A stretch of DNA of 64,000 bases from Microcaldota archaeon (GTDB taxonomy: Archaea > Micrarchaeota > Micrarchaeia > Norongarragalinales > Norongarragalinaceae): assembly GCA_016207165.1 (NCBI GenBank), contig JACQQD010000008.1, forward strand, positions 48,386 through 112,385, in the 5' to 3' direction. The translations under genes were made by a program, and so were the position numbers. The first letter of the stretch is position 1, and the number at the start of each line of letters is the position of its first letter. This document shows, in pieces, positions 7,428 through 15,916 of the stretch. Under the pieces are notes generated by a model that had not been told where the DNA came from, did no database searches, and saw nothing but the letters and a program-made list of their open reading frames with translations.

Positions 7428-8666
7428 ATGCGCCACTTTGCCGACCTCCATTTTCACTCCAAGTATTCGCGCGCCGTGTCCCCGCACATGGAACTGGACG
7501 GCTTGGCTGCTGGCGCCAAGCAAAAAGGCCTCACCATTTTGGGCACGGGCGACTTCACGCATCCGCTTTGGTTCAAGGAACTGAAAAACCGCCTGCAACC
7601 CGAAGGCAACGGATTTTATCGGTTGAACGACGCGTCGGTGCGCTTCATGCTGACGTGCGAAGTCTCCACCATCGCTTCCATGCCCAAAGGCGTCAAGCGC
7701 GTCCACCACGTGCTTCACGCGGCAGATTTGGACGTCGTCGCGCAAGTCAACGACGTTCTTTCCAAGAAAGGCAACCTGGCGGCCGACGGGCGGCCCACCT
7801 TCGGCAAGACCACTCCCACGGAATTGGTGGAGTTGCTCATGGAGGTCTCCCGCGACATCGTCGTGGTGCCGGCCCACATCTGGACGCCGTGGTTTTCCGT
7901 CTTCGGCTCAAAAAGCGGCTTTGACTCCATTCAAGAGGCGTACCAGGACCAGGCCAAACACATTTTCGCGTTGGAGACCGGCATGTCTAGCGACCCGGCG
8001 ATGAACTGGCGCGTCAGCGGGCTGGACCGCTTTACCCTCATGAGCAACTCCGACAGCCACTCCCCCCACCCGTGGCGCTTGGGTCGGGAATGCAACGCCT
8101 TTGAATTCGGCGAAGAACAGCTCTCCTATGCCGCGTTATGGAACGCCGTCCGCGAAAAAGACCAAACCCACTTCAAGTACACCGTCGAGACGCCGCCGGC
8201 GTACGGCAAATACCATTGGGATGGCCACCGCGCCTGCGGGTTTTCCTGTCCGCCGGAGAAAACACGACAATTGAACGGCCACTGCCCCGTATGCAACAAA
8301 CCGTTGACCCTGGGCGTCCAGTACCGAGTCGAAGAACTCGCCGACCGGCCGCAAGGCGTCGTGCCCGAAAACGCGGTGCCTTTCAAGACCCTGCTTCCCC
8401 TTCACGAATTGCTCTCGGCGGTGACCGGCAAGGCGTTGACCACGCAAACCGTCCAGAAAACCGCTGATGCGCTCATTGCCAAAGCGGGAAGCGAATTGGC
8501 CGTGCTTTTGGATTTGGACCCCAACGATCTGACCGCCGTCGCCGGGGCTTTTGTGGCTCGCGCCGTCCTGGACAACCGCGCGACCGCCGTTTCGGTAGTT
8601 CCAGGCTTTGATGGCCAATACGGCAAGCCCCAGCTTTCGGACGGCCAACAACGGCTCAATGAATGA
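7428..8666 (+). CDS. Endonuclease Q-like PHP-domain nuclease
   Basis: A 412-residue protein. The PHP domain has DLHFHSKYS at the N-terminus, TGDFTHP, and SNSDSHSPHPWRLG with the metal-binding His/Asp residues. A zinc-binding section follows (CGFSCPPEKT ... CPVCNKPL), then a helical tail containing two putative HhH-like turns. This order and length match archaeal EndoQ, which nicks DNA 5' of deaminated bases (uracil, hypoxanthine) and abasic sites. ATG at 7428 follows a TTG; both are in frame. Confidence in family is high, specificity is inferred from the family. Confidence 0.88.
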   Translation: MRHFADLHFHSKYSRAVSPHMELDGLAAGAKQKGLTILGTGDFTHPLWFKELKNRLQPEGNGFYRLNDASVRFMLTCEVSTIASMPKGVKRVHHVLHAADLDVVAQVNDVLSKKGNLAADGRPTFGKTTPTELVELLMEVSRDIVVVPAHIWTPWFSVFGSKSGFDSIQEAYQDQAKHIFALETGMSSDPAMNWRVSGLDRFTLMSNSDSHSPHPWRLGRECNAFEFGEEQLSYAALWNAVREKDQTHFKYTVETPPAYGKYHWDGHRACGFSCPPEKTRQLNGHCPVCNKPLTLGVQYRVEELADRPQGVVPENAVPFKTLLPLHELLSAVTGKALTTQTVQKTADALIAKAGSELAVLLDLDPNDLTAVAGAFVARAVLDNRATAVSVVPGFDGQYGKPQLSDGQQRLNE

Positions 8667-8786
8667 AGCGTTCCCCTTCCTTTCCAGGCGGTTTCCGGTT
8701 TTCCTGAAACCAATTCCAGCGGATTCGCGTTTCCCTAGACCTTCATTTGGTTTTTCGTTACGGTTTTAAACGCCGGATTCGTTGCA

Positions 8787-9089
8787 ATGAACGGGTGCGT
8801 TTTGTTGGCTTCAGAACTAGTCATATGGGGCGGATTCGGCGTCAGTATCCTCTTCATCGGGGTGGCCTATTACGCGCTGGTCGTCGTGCGTTCGGCCCGG
8901 AAAAAACTCCGCGCCATGGAAGACCATGTCCAATCCCTGGAAAAAGGCTTTGACGCCGTCAACGAGCAACTCCACTCCGTGCAGCGAAGCCTTTCGACGA
9001 AGGTCGGCGCTTCGCAACTGGAAGAACAATACTCCGCGTTCTTGGCCAAGCTCTTGCGGAAGAAACTGGTGGTGAAGTCCCGTGGTTGA
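8787..9089 (+). CDS. Small membrane-anchored coiled-coil protein
   Basis: A 100-residue protein: one N-terminal helix (residues about 8-32, VIWGGFGVSILFIGVAYYAL) followed by a charged heptad-like region (residues 35-80). A TATA-like GTTTTAAACG lies at 8762-8771, and the gap 8667-8786 otherwise shows nothing. It overlaps the next gene by 8 nt; the two share the same plan (helix then coiled coil, ending in a basic tail) and may pair. No family recognised. Confidence 0.65.
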   Translation: MNGCVLLASELVIWGGFGVSILFIGVAYYALVVVRSARKKLRAMEDHVQSLEKGFDAVNEQLHSVQRSLSTKVGASQLEEQYSAFLAKLLRKKLVVKSRG

Positions 9090-9351
9090 ATTCGAAGTCA
9101 TCGGTCTGGCAATCGTCATTCTCTTGGTGTTTTTGTACATGATCAAGGTGGTCTTGGACTTGCAGGCCACCATTTCCTCCAGCATCAGCCGCGTGGAATC
9201 CAAGCTGGACGGCTTGGAACAGACGGCGTCCCACGTCACTTCCGACATGGCCACGCTCAAGCGGTCCCTGAACGACAAAGTGGACCGGTCGTACGTGGAA
9301 AAACGCCTGGTCGGCCTTTCCGAATTGCTTAAGAAAGACAAAAAGCGCTGA
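9082..9351 (+). CDS. Small membrane-anchored coiled-coil protein
   Basis: An 89-residue protein starting with GTG at 9082. One membrane helix (residues 5-28) and a coiled coil (residues 30-75, ISSSISRVESKLDGLEQTAS) follow, and the end is Lys-rich. It resembles the preceding gene in layout and is translationally coupled to it and to the surface protein at 9352. Function unknown; perhaps a membrane scaffold. Confidence 0.65.
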   Translation: MVEFEVIGLAIVILLVFLYMIKVVLDLQATISSSISRVESKLDGLEQTASHVTSDMATLKRSLNDKVDRSYVEKRLVGLSELLKKDKKR

Positions 9352-11133
9352 ATGATTATGCGTGCCTGGGTTGCGGCGCTGGTTTTCCTTGGAACCGTAT
9401 CCGCTCTCAGCGTAACGCTTACGTCGCCATCCGACGGCCTTCTTTCTTCGTCGGCTTCCCACGTGTTTTCGTTCACGGTGGACTCCAACGTTTCCTGGTG
9501 TGCGTTGTACTCCAACCAATCCGGTTGGGCCGCGGTGCAAAACCAATCCAGTGCAACCTCATTGAATCATTCGATGCCCGCCGATGGCTCGTACCTTTGG
9601 GGGGTTTCCTGCGCGGACGCGAACGGCACTTCATTTTCTTCCAACCGCACCCTACGCGTTGACGCCACGGCCCCCTCCGCGGTGTCCAACCTGTCGGCGT
9701 CCGGCACCACGTCGGCCACGCTTTCCTGGAACGCGTCCTCTGACAATTCCTCCGTCACGTACACGGTCTCCCGCAACGGCACCGCGGTTTCCACCGGGCA
9801 GTCGGGGCTGGCGTTTTCCGAAGCCGTGACATCCGGTCAATCCTACAATTACTCCGTTCAGGCCGTGGATGCCGCCGGCAACGCGGGCCCCGCCCAAAAC
9901 GTGGTGTTTCACGCGCCGGCCGCTTCGGTGGCCATTTCCGGCTTGAGTGTTTCAACCACGCCATCCACGGCCACGTTTACTTGGACCAATACGCCGGCGG
10001 CCAACGCGTCTGTTTCGTACGGCAACCAAACCGCGGTGCTGGGCATCGTGTCCAACCCCACCCCCGGTTCCAGCCCCTCGCTTTCCATTGCCGGACTATC
10101 TGCGGCCATGACATACCCCTACAACGTCACGGCGTGCACCACCACGTGCACCCAAGTCTCCGGCTCGTTTGCCACTAAGCCGTCATCGTATCCTTCGCCC
10201 TCCCAAATCCAAAACATCAACTCGACGGCAAGCCTTCCCGCACTTTTTTCCGCGTTCTGGACGGACTCCCTGAATTTGTCTCACTATGTTTTCTCCACCA
10301 ACGTGTCGGGGTCCTGGGTCAACACGACGTATGCCTTCAACGGTTCCTACAGCAACCACTCCATGATTCTTCCATCCACGGCCATGACCATTGCGTGGCA
10401 GTTCTTTGCCAACAACTCCCAGAACGCCTTCAACTTCACGCCCGTGAAAAACGTCACGGTCCAACTCCCCGCGCCTTCGGCGACTCCCACGCCCGCCGTG
10501 GCCACGCCGTTTCCCACGATTCCACCGCAACTGGTCAAAGCCACGCCGACTCCCGAGGCGCCCGCCGCCACCCCAACACCCACGCTGGCACCCGTCGAAG
10601 AAGCATCTGCGGAAGCGTTGCCTTCGGCGCCGCCGAATTTCTCGGGACAACTCGTCGAGTTGGTGGTCAACGCCGAGGGCGCCGAGTTCGGCTTGAGTCC
10701 CGAGGGGCTCTTGGTGTCTCTGGTTGCTCCCAACGCCACCGTGTCTTTTGCATCCCAATTCAACAACACCGGATCCGGAGTCACCGTGGTCTTGCGATCC
10801 GAGTTGACGGGTGACTCCGGCGTTTTGCTCTTGGAATCCGACCCCGTCACCGTCCGGTCCGGCCAGTCCATTCACCTTGAGACTCGGCCGCAAACCGTGC
10901 CTTCCGGCGTCTACGACGTGAAAGCCGAAGTCGTGAACCTGGAAGCCGGCACCGTCCTTTTCGCTACGACGGGTCCTCGCGTCCACATCCAGTCGACGGC
11001 AAAGGCTCAAAACGCGTTCACGGGTCTTTTTTCCGGAGGCGACGCCTCCGTGGCTTTCGGCGGACTGGCGTTGGTCTTGGGCGTCGGCGTGTTTTTGGTG
11101 CAACAGCTCGCTTCACTCAAGAAAGAGTTCTGA
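9352..11133 (+). CDS. Cell-surface protein with Fn3-like domains and C-terminal anchor
   Basis: A 593-residue protein. A signal peptide (residues 1-20, ending VSALS) is followed by an Ig-like region, an Fn3-like domain at about residues 105-185 (TSATLSWNASSDNSSVTYTV and YSVQAVDAAGNAGP), a second Ig/Fn3-like domain, a Pro/Thr-rich linker at about 370-415, a further beta domain, and a C-terminal helix (VAFGGLALVLGVGVFLVQQL) with a basic tail. There are numerous N-x-S/T sequons. It is probably an S-layer-spanning adhesin or binding protein. It is the last gene of the 8787 unit; the next gene is convergent. Confidence 0.75.
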   Translation: MIMRAWVAALVFLGTVSALSVTLTSPSDGLLSSSASHVFSFTVDSNVSWCALYSNQSGWAAVQNQSSATSLNHSMPADGSYLWGVSCADANGTSFSSNRTLRVDATAPSAVSNLSASGTTSATLSWNASSDNSSVTYTVSRNGTAVSTGQSGLAFSEAVTSGQSYNYSVQAVDAAGNAGPAQNVVFHAPAASVAISGLSVSTTPSTATFTWTNTPAANASVSYGNQTAVLGIVSNPTPGSSPSLSIAGLSAAMTYPYNVTACTTTCTQVSGSFATKPSSYPSPSQIQNINSTASLPALFSAFWTDSLNLSHYVFSTNVSGSWVNTTYAFNGSYSNHSMILPSTAMTIAWQFFANNSQNAFNFTPVKNVTVQLPAPSATPTPAVATPFPTIPPQLVKATPTPEAPAATPTPTLAPVEEASAEALPSAPPNFSGQLVELVVNAEGAEFGLSPEGLLVSLVAPNATVSFASQFNNTGSGVTVVLRSELTGDSGVLLLESDPVTVRSGQSIHLETRPQTVPSGVYDVKAEVVNLEAGTVLFATTGPRVHIQSTAKAQNAFTGLFSGGDASVAFGGLALVLGVGVFLVQQLASLKKEF

Positions 11134-11136
11134 TTT

Positions 11137-11469
11137 TCAGCGCTTAAAATAAAAGAAAAGCAAGATCAGCGACGCGGCGCCAGCCAGCGTGATGTCGAGG
11201 TTCAACGCGAACACGGCCAACAAGATGGCGGCCAAGCCCACCATGAAGAAGGTGAGTTTGTCCATGCCGAACACCGTTCCCGTCTCCTGGTACGCGGCCG
11301 GCGCTTGGGCTTCGCCGGTGGCGGGAACGCTTCCCTGGCTTAACGGTTGAACGTTGCCGGTTTGGGGGTCGACTTGCACGGCGAAACCGCAGTTCTTGCA
11401 GTACACCACGCTGTTTTGGGGGTCGACATCCAAGTTGGGGTTGCCGCACTGGGGACAGGCCACGTCCAT
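11137..11469 (-). CDS. Zinc-ribbon membrane protein
   Basis: A 110-residue protein: an N-terminal C-P-Q-C ... C-K-N-C zinc ribbon (residues 5-27), a flexible Gln/Pro linker, then two C-terminal hydrophobic helices separated by a short turn (KLTFFMVGLAAILLAVFAL and a second to the end). Such TFIIB-like ribbons fused to membrane helices are frequent in archaea, role unknown. A TATA-like box on the minus strand (TTTTAAAC, 11491-11500) lies about 25 bp upstream. Confidence 0.72.
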   Translation of the reverse strand: MDVACPQCGNPNLDVDPQNSVVYCKNCGFAVQVDPQTGNVQPLSQGSVPATGEAQAPAAYQETGTVFGMDKLTFFMVGLAAILLAVFALNLDITLAGAASLILLFFYFKR

Positions 11470-11524
11470 GCAAGGCTTAACGCGGACTCCGTTTAAAAGG
11501 TTTCATCCCCGTTCGCGGTGATAG

Positions 11525-11535
11525 CTTAAAATAGC
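11525..11535 (+). promoter_or_regulatory. TATA-like box for the Era-like GTPase gene
   Basis: CTTAAAATAGC lies 25-35 bp before the ATG at 11560, in the 90-bp gap between divergent genes; the minus-strand gene has its own box at 11491-11500. Confidence 0.4.
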
Positions 11536-11559
11536 TTTCCCGGCTAATTCGTTGCCGTT

Positions 11560-12183
11560 ATGCCCTTTCGAAAATTCATCAACTGGCTGACGAGTCTATT
11601 TGGTTCGAAGAAGTCCTTCTCTCTGGGTTTGTACGGCAACGTCAACGCCGGAAAAAGTACGCTCGCCAACCGCATTTCTAAGGATTGGACCGGCGAGGAA
11701 ATGAGCCAAGTCTCGGAGATTCCCCACGAGACGCGCGAAGTCATCAAAAAAGAACGCGTTTCGTTGCAAGTGGACGGCGTGTCCATCACCATGAATTTGT
11801 TGGACATGCCCGGCATTGCCACGAAAGTGGACTACCGGGACTTCGTCAAACGGGGGATGAAGGCCGCCGACGCGCAGAAGCGCGCCAAGGAGGCCACCAA
11901 AGGCATCATCGAAGCCATCAAGTGGCTGGAGCACGTTGACGCGGCTCTGCTTGTCATGGATGCGTGCGAGGATCCCTACACCCAAGTCAACATCACGATT
12001 CTGGGCAATTTGGAGGCGCGCAAAATCCCGGTCATCATCGTGGCCAACAAGATCGACAAGAAAAACGCGAAACCCGACCGCATCAAAAACGCGTTCCCCC
12101 AGCACCGCCTCGTCGAAGTTTCCGCCTTGAAGGGCACCCACGTCGACAAGCTCTACAAGGCCATCGCCGAATGCGCCAAGTGA
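11560..12183 (+). CDS. Era-like small GTP-binding protein
   Basis: A 207-residue protein with all G motifs: G1 GNVNAGKST (residues about 27-35), G3 DMPG, G4 NKID, G5 SALKG. An extra helical segment follows G3 (DYRDFVKRGMKAADAQKRAK). This is the archaeal Era-like GTPase that commonly precedes a DUF2073 gene, as here. Function undetermined; the short basic N-terminus may touch RNA or membrane. The partner gene starts 10 nt downstream. Confidence 0.88.
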   Translation: MPFRKFINWLTSLFGSKKSFSLGLYGNVNAGKSTLANRISKDWTGEEMSQVSEIPHETREVIKKERVSLQVDGVSITMNLLDMPGIATKVDYRDFVKRGMKAADAQKRAKEATKGIIEAIKWLEHVDAALLVMDACEDPYTQVNITILGNLEARKIPVIIVANKIDKKNAKPDRIKNAFPQHRLVEVSALKGTHVDKLYKAIAECAK

Positions 12184-12193
12184 TGAACCAACC

Positions 12194-12550
12194 ATGGGCA
12201 TCGAACTGCAATTCATTTCCGCCGAGGCGCTTCGTGACAAGACGCCGCCCCAGAAAGTCGAATTCATTTTGGAAGAAATCAAGAAATCCAAGGATCGAAT
12301 CCTCGTGATTGAAGGCTCGCTTTCCAACGTGGAAGAGCGCGAACTGATTGCCAAGACCATGCAGTTGGTGTCCAAAAAGTTTCCCGGCATTGAAGTGGCT
12401 TCCCTGGGGGAACAGTCCTCGGACTTCAAGGCGCAGCTCATCAAGCTTCTCGGAGGAAAGCCCGCGGGGTTGACCGTCGTGGGGCCCTCGACGCTCGTCA
12501 AACAGATCAAGCGCGACCCGAACAAGCTGAGTTTGTTGACGGGAAAGTAG
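12194..12550 (+). CDS. DUF2073-family protein
   Basis: A 118-residue alpha/beta protein whose pattern (MGIELQFISAEAL ... ILVIEGSLSNVEE ... LTVVGPSTLVKQIKRDP) fits the archaeal DUF2073 family. These genes are nearly always next to the Era-like GTPase, implying a joint role, which is unknown. It ends 6 bp from a convergent gene. Confidence 0.78.
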   Translation: MGIELQFISAEALRDKTPPQKVEFILEEIKKSKDRILVIEGSLSNVEERELIAKTMQLVSKKFPGIEVASLGEQSSDFKAQLIKLLGGKPAGLTVVGPSTLVKQIKRDPNKLSLLTGK

Positions 12551-12555
12551 CGGGT

Positions 12556-13116
12556 TTACTTTTCAAACTCGTCGCCTTCAATTTCCTTCCTGAGGCGTTC
12601 CTGAATTTCAGCAATCTGGCCCAAATCGTTTTTTATCATTTTTCGAGCCGTGGATCCTGTTGGAGGAACGACGCCCGACATGATTCCTCGCATGTTTCTC
12701 TTAAATTGTTCTAGGGCGTCTCGCTCTTCGGCGGTTATGCCGGGTCGAATTCCAAGTTCTTGCAATACTTTCAAGCCAACGTCAATTGGGTGATCCGAAT
12801 GCGTTCCAACGTATATTCCTGCTGTTTTTGGGCCGTGGCTTCTTGCAGGAGCAATTGATCCGTTCGCAGCCGTTAATACTTTTTCAAGCGTTCGCCGATC
12901 CACGATTTTGACCCGGCCCAATCCGGTGTCAACGACAACCTCTTCCAGTTCACGCTCTCCATATACGTTGCCCCTTAATTGACGCAGAAACTCCTCATTG
13001 ACTTGCATAGGAAGTCCGCCTAAACGCAACTGGTCGCTTTTCAATCCCAATTTTTTTTGGGCCCCTGGACTTTCCAACCCTGTTTCCGCAAACGCGCGCT
13101 GAAGAGTCTCTTTCAT
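12556..13116 (-). CDS. Hypothetical protein, 186 residues
   Basis: No family recognised. The protein looks soluble and mixed alpha/beta, with a charged helical tail (residues 125-186). The middle holds a His/Gly-rich stretch (GIYVGTHSDHPIDVGLKVL). Codon use looks more mixed than in the neighbours, with more A/T-ending codons, which could mean recent arrival. It stands alone on the minus strand. A small gene of similar character lies at 15291-15707. Confidence 0.6.
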   Translation of the reverse strand: MKETLQRAFAETGLESPGAQKKLGLKSDQLRLGGLPMQVNEEFLRQLRGNVYGERELEEVVVDTGLGRVKIVDRRTLEKVLTAANGSIAPARSHGPKTAGIYVGTHSDHPIDVGLKVLQELGIRPGITAEERDALEQFKRNMRGIMSGVVPPTGSTARKMIKNDLGQIAEIQERLRKEIEGDEFEK

Positions 13117-13225
13117 GACGTCCTTTCGTTAGAGGCCATAAAAACGGTTGCCTTGGCGGGTTTGCTTGTTGCATACACAAGGTTTTAAGCCACAATTCTC
13201 CAGCTTTTAATTGGTCCAGTATTTC

Positions 13226-13582
13226 ATGTCCCACAAGTGCGTGCGCTGTTCCAGCGTGTACCCCAACAATTCCCCGGAACTCATGCGGGGCTGCACCTGC
13301 GGGTCCCGCGTCTTTCTTTTTTTGCGCGAGGAATCCGACGAAATCCAACCCGGCCACGACCCGGAAGCCAAGGATTACGGCTGGCTGGAAGACGAGCTCT
13401 CCTTTTTAAGCAAGGAAAAACCCGTGTCCGTGGATGTGGACGCCGTCGAGAATTTGCGCATCCTGGAAAAAGGCGCCTACGAACTCAACTTGCATTCCCT
13501 GATGAAGGGCGAGCCCTTGGTCATCAAGTCCGACCAACACGTGTACTACGTCAAACTTCCGAACCCCAAGGAATCCAAGTAA
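13226..13582 (+). CDS. Zn-ribbon protein, DUF2072/OapC-like
   Basis: A 118-residue protein. It opens MSHKCVRCSSVYPNNSPELM with C-x(2)-C, then CTCGS, giving a four-Cys ribbon (residues 5-32). The second half, ILEKGAYELNLHSLMKGEPL ending VYYVKLP, matches archaeal Zn-ribbon proteins of the COG3364 type. Role unknown. ATG 13226 is preferred to the upstream in-frame GTG since family members start just before the first Cys. Confidence 0.72.
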   Translation: MSHKCVRCSSVYPNNSPELMRGCTCGSRVFLFLREESDEIQPGHDPEAKDYGWLEDELSFLSKEKPVSVDVDAVENLRILEKGAYELNLHSLMKGEPLVIKSDQHVYYVKLPNPKESK

Positions 13583-13590
13583 CTTGCTAT

Positions 13591-13766
13591 ATGGCCATTT
13601 TGATGTTCATCACTGGCGGCACCATCGACAAGGCCTACAAAGGCCCTCCGCACGCCGGCTACGAACAACAGAAAACCTTCATCCACGACATGCTTGTTCA
13701 GTGCCGCGTTGATTTGTTTTTTCGTACACGGTCGAGTACTACGTGCACGACCCCGCCAAGGAGTGA
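13591..13766 (+). pseudogene. Remnant of an asparaginase-like gene (frameshifted N-terminal fragment)
   Basis: From ATG at 13591 the frame reads MAILMFITGGTIDKAYKGP and later TFIHDMLVQCR, like the start of asparaginase-family proteins with the catalytic T-G-G-T-I-D-K motif. Near base 13720 the frame breaks; the continuation YTVEYYVHDPAKE is in another frame and stops at 13764-13766. The remaining catalytic core is missing. At about 58 codons against 160 or more expected, it is a decayed fragment, not a working enzyme. Confidence 0.6.
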
Positions 13767-13772
13767 ACGGCT

Positions 13773-15281
13773 TTGAAGTGGCTGAAAGTCGAGGAAATCA
13801 AGCCCTTTCCCCTGAGTCCCTGCGACCAAATCTATGCGCACGCCGCCTTGGTCGTCAAGGAACTCTTGGGCAAACCCATTCCCGGTTTTGCTTTCCATTA
13901 CCAGGACTACGGCATCGAGTTTCTCATCGCCGACGAAGACCGCATGGACCTTGGAAGTCGCATCCTGGACCGCATCGCCGATAAACGTTTCACCGACCGC
14001 GTCGTTTTCGAAGGCTTGGCGGCCTGTGAACAACTTCTGGAATTGGCCGAACCGTTTTCCAAGTCGAACGAGTATTCCAACAATCAACTCGCCGACCGTT
14101 TTGAAAGATACCTTGGGCTCTTGGGCAAATCCATGGGCTACGGCTACCTTGGAAACCTCTTGGACTACGCCTCCGACGAGGTCGACAACGTCCTAGTCGA
14201 AAAACTGGAGAAAAACGTGTTCTCCAAGGTGTCCGACCGGCGGCAGGCCATCGACGTCCTGTTGGCCTTGACTACGCCGGATGAAGTCACGTACCCCAAC
14301 TTGGAGCACCGGGAGTTTTTGAAACTCGCGGCCGACGTTTCATCCAACCCCGCCGCCCAAAAAACGCTCCTGAAGGAAAAGCCGGAAACCCTGTCCGCCG
14401 TCTTCCAGGAAAAATTCCCGGACTTGGCCTCTGAAATTGACGCTCACCAACGAAAATGGGTGTGGCTGTCGTTTCTGTTCGTGGGCCCGGCCAAGTGGAC
14501 GCATTCCTACTTTTACGGTTTGCTTTCCACCATGGCGAAAAGCGGTGAAGACCCATCCGCCGAACTGGCACGCCTGGAAAGCCAGCCGAATCAAATCAAG
14601 GCTGCCCGGAAAAAAGCGGGAAACATGGTGCCCGACGACGCGTACTTTTACGCGGCGCGCACGCTTTCGTACCTGAAAGCCATGCGCAAAGACGCGCAAG
14701 TGCATTCCTACTATTACCTGGATGGCTTCTACAAGCACGTCGCCAAGGTTTTCGGGTTGTCGCCGACCCAGGCGCGTTTCCACACCAGTGAAGAACTTCT
14801 GGACGTTCTCCGCGGCGGCGCCCAACCGGATGCCGCGAAAGCCAACGCGCGCTTCAAGCAATGTTTTTTCTCTACGTATCACGGAACCGTTCAAGTCGTT
14901 GACGGTAAAGACGCGGCCGACTTAGCCCAGGACGTGCGGCGGCCGGTTGCGGTTGAAGCCGACGAAGTCAAAGGCAGTTGCGCGTGCCCCGGACAGGCCG
15001 TGGGCATCGTCAAAATCGTCAACACCGTCGAGGAGGCATCCAAAGTCAATTCCGGCGACGTGCTGGTATCGTACGCCACCAACCCGGAGCTGGTGTCCGC
15101 CATGCGAAAAGCGGGAGCCATCGTTACCGACATGGGGGGACTCACGTGCCACGCCGCCATCGTCGCCCGCGAACTGGACAAGCCGTGCGTGATCGGCACC
15201 AAGCACGCGACGCGGGTCTTTCGGGACGGTGACCGCGTGGCTGTGGATGCCGATTCAGGCATCGTGCGAAAGTTGGATTGA
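13773..15281 (+). CDS. PEP-utiliser swivelling (phosphohistidine) domain protein with unknown N-terminal domain
   Basis: A 502-residue protein starting with TTG at 13773. The last 100 residues are the mobile phosphohistidine domain of PEP synthase-like enzymes: GDVLVSYATNPELVSAM, then GGLTCHAAIVARELDKPCV with the catalytic His, and GDRVAVDADSGIV. The first 390 residues are mostly helical and show neither an ATP-grasp nor a PEP-binding barrel, so the usual partner domains are absent. It may be phosphorylated by another protein or use the domain non-catalytically. The start overlaps the asparaginase remnant region closely. Domain call sure, function unknown. Confidence 0.8.
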   Translation: MKWLKVEEIKPFPLSPCDQIYAHAALVVKELLGKPIPGFAFHYQDYGIEFLIADEDRMDLGSRILDRIADKRFTDRVVFEGLAACEQLLELAEPFSKSNEYSNNQLADRFERYLGLLGKSMGYGYLGNLLDYASDEVDNVLVEKLEKNVFSKVSDRRQAIDVLLALTTPDEVTYPNLEHREFLKLAADVSSNPAAQKTLLKEKPETLSAVFQEKFPDLASEIDAHQRKWVWLSFLFVGPAKWTHSYFYGLLSTMAKSGEDPSAELARLESQPNQIKAARKKAGNMVPDDAYFYAARTLSYLKAMRKDAQVHSYYYLDGFYKHVAKVFGLSPTQARFHTSEELLDVLRGGAQPDAAKANARFKQCFFSTYHGTVQVVDGKDAADLAQDVRRPVAVEADEVKGSCACPGQAVGIVKIVNTVEEASKVNSGDVLVSYATNPELVSAMRKAGAIVTDMGGLTCHAAIVARELDKPCVIGTKHATRVFRDGDRVAVDADSGIVRKLD

Positions 15282-15290
15282 ATTTCCGGG

Positions 15291-15707
15291 TTACTCTTCG
15301 GGAACGTGTTCTTTTTCCCACCATTTCTGTACTTCTTTCAAGGTTTGGTTGGCAGGGTGTTCTTCTTGAAGGGCGACGAGGCGGTAGTTGCCGTTTCCGT
15401 CGTGCTGGATGGTGACTCCGGTTAAATCTGTTTTCAAGCCGTTGTGTCCGTTGGAGGCCAGCAAAACATTCCGTATGTTCTCTTCTTTTCCCGGCGTTCC
15501 TTTCAAGTGAAAAACCACTTTTCGAATCCTTCCAACGCGGACCCCCTTTTCAGGGTCAAGAGCGCCCTTTGCTTTCGAGAAGTAGTCTTTGGCTGACGCT
15601 CCCACTTCTCCAACGGTTCTCCAGCGACCCCCACGGATTGGATTGGATGGCGTGAAACCGCCGTGGCCCATCAATGCCTTCAACGTGGTTCGGATGTGTT
15701 CAGACAT
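15291..15707 (-). CDS. Hypothetical protein, 138 residues
   Basis: No family recognised. A soluble, basic protein with a Gly-rich N-terminus (MGHGGFTPSNPIRGGRWRT) and an acidic end (KWWEKEHVPEE). It is a single gene on the minus strand, convergent with the PEP-domain gene and divergent from guaB. Codon use is less GC-biased at third positions than guaB, as for the gene at 12556. Confidence 0.55.
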   Translation of the reverse strand: MSEHIRTTLKALMGHGGFTPSNPIRGGRWRTVGEVGASAKDYFSKAKGALDPEKGVRVGRIRKVVFHLKGTPGKEENIRNVLLASNGHNGLKTDLTGVTIQHDGNGNYRLVALQEEHPANQTLKEVQKWWEKEHVPEE

Positions 15708-15797
15708 GCCGTTTCCCTCTTGTTCTTACTTCTTTCTGCGGGAGCTTTAACCCTTTTGCTTTTGTTGTTCCAAACGTTTTTTAACCCGGATTCCAAT

Positions 15798-15808
15798 GTA
15801 TAAAAGAA
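15798..15808 (+). promoter_or_regulatory. guaB promoter box and leader
   Basis: TGTATAAAAGA is a clear TATA-like box. It implies a start near 15830 and a leader of about 85 nt before the guaB ATG, unlike the leaderless neighbours. The leader contains TTGAGC (15815-15820) and GCTCAA (from about 15857), an inverted repeat that could fold. AGGAGGAAGTGG before the ATG is a ribosome site. Confidence 0.5.
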
Positions 15809-15916
15809 AGCAAATTGAGCGAAGCGAAGGAGGGTTGCCGTCCGACGCGACCAATTGCTCAAGCTCTTTTTTTTCCAGTCCGCTGGTTTTTTCCGAGGCT
15901 TAGGAGGAAGTGGACC

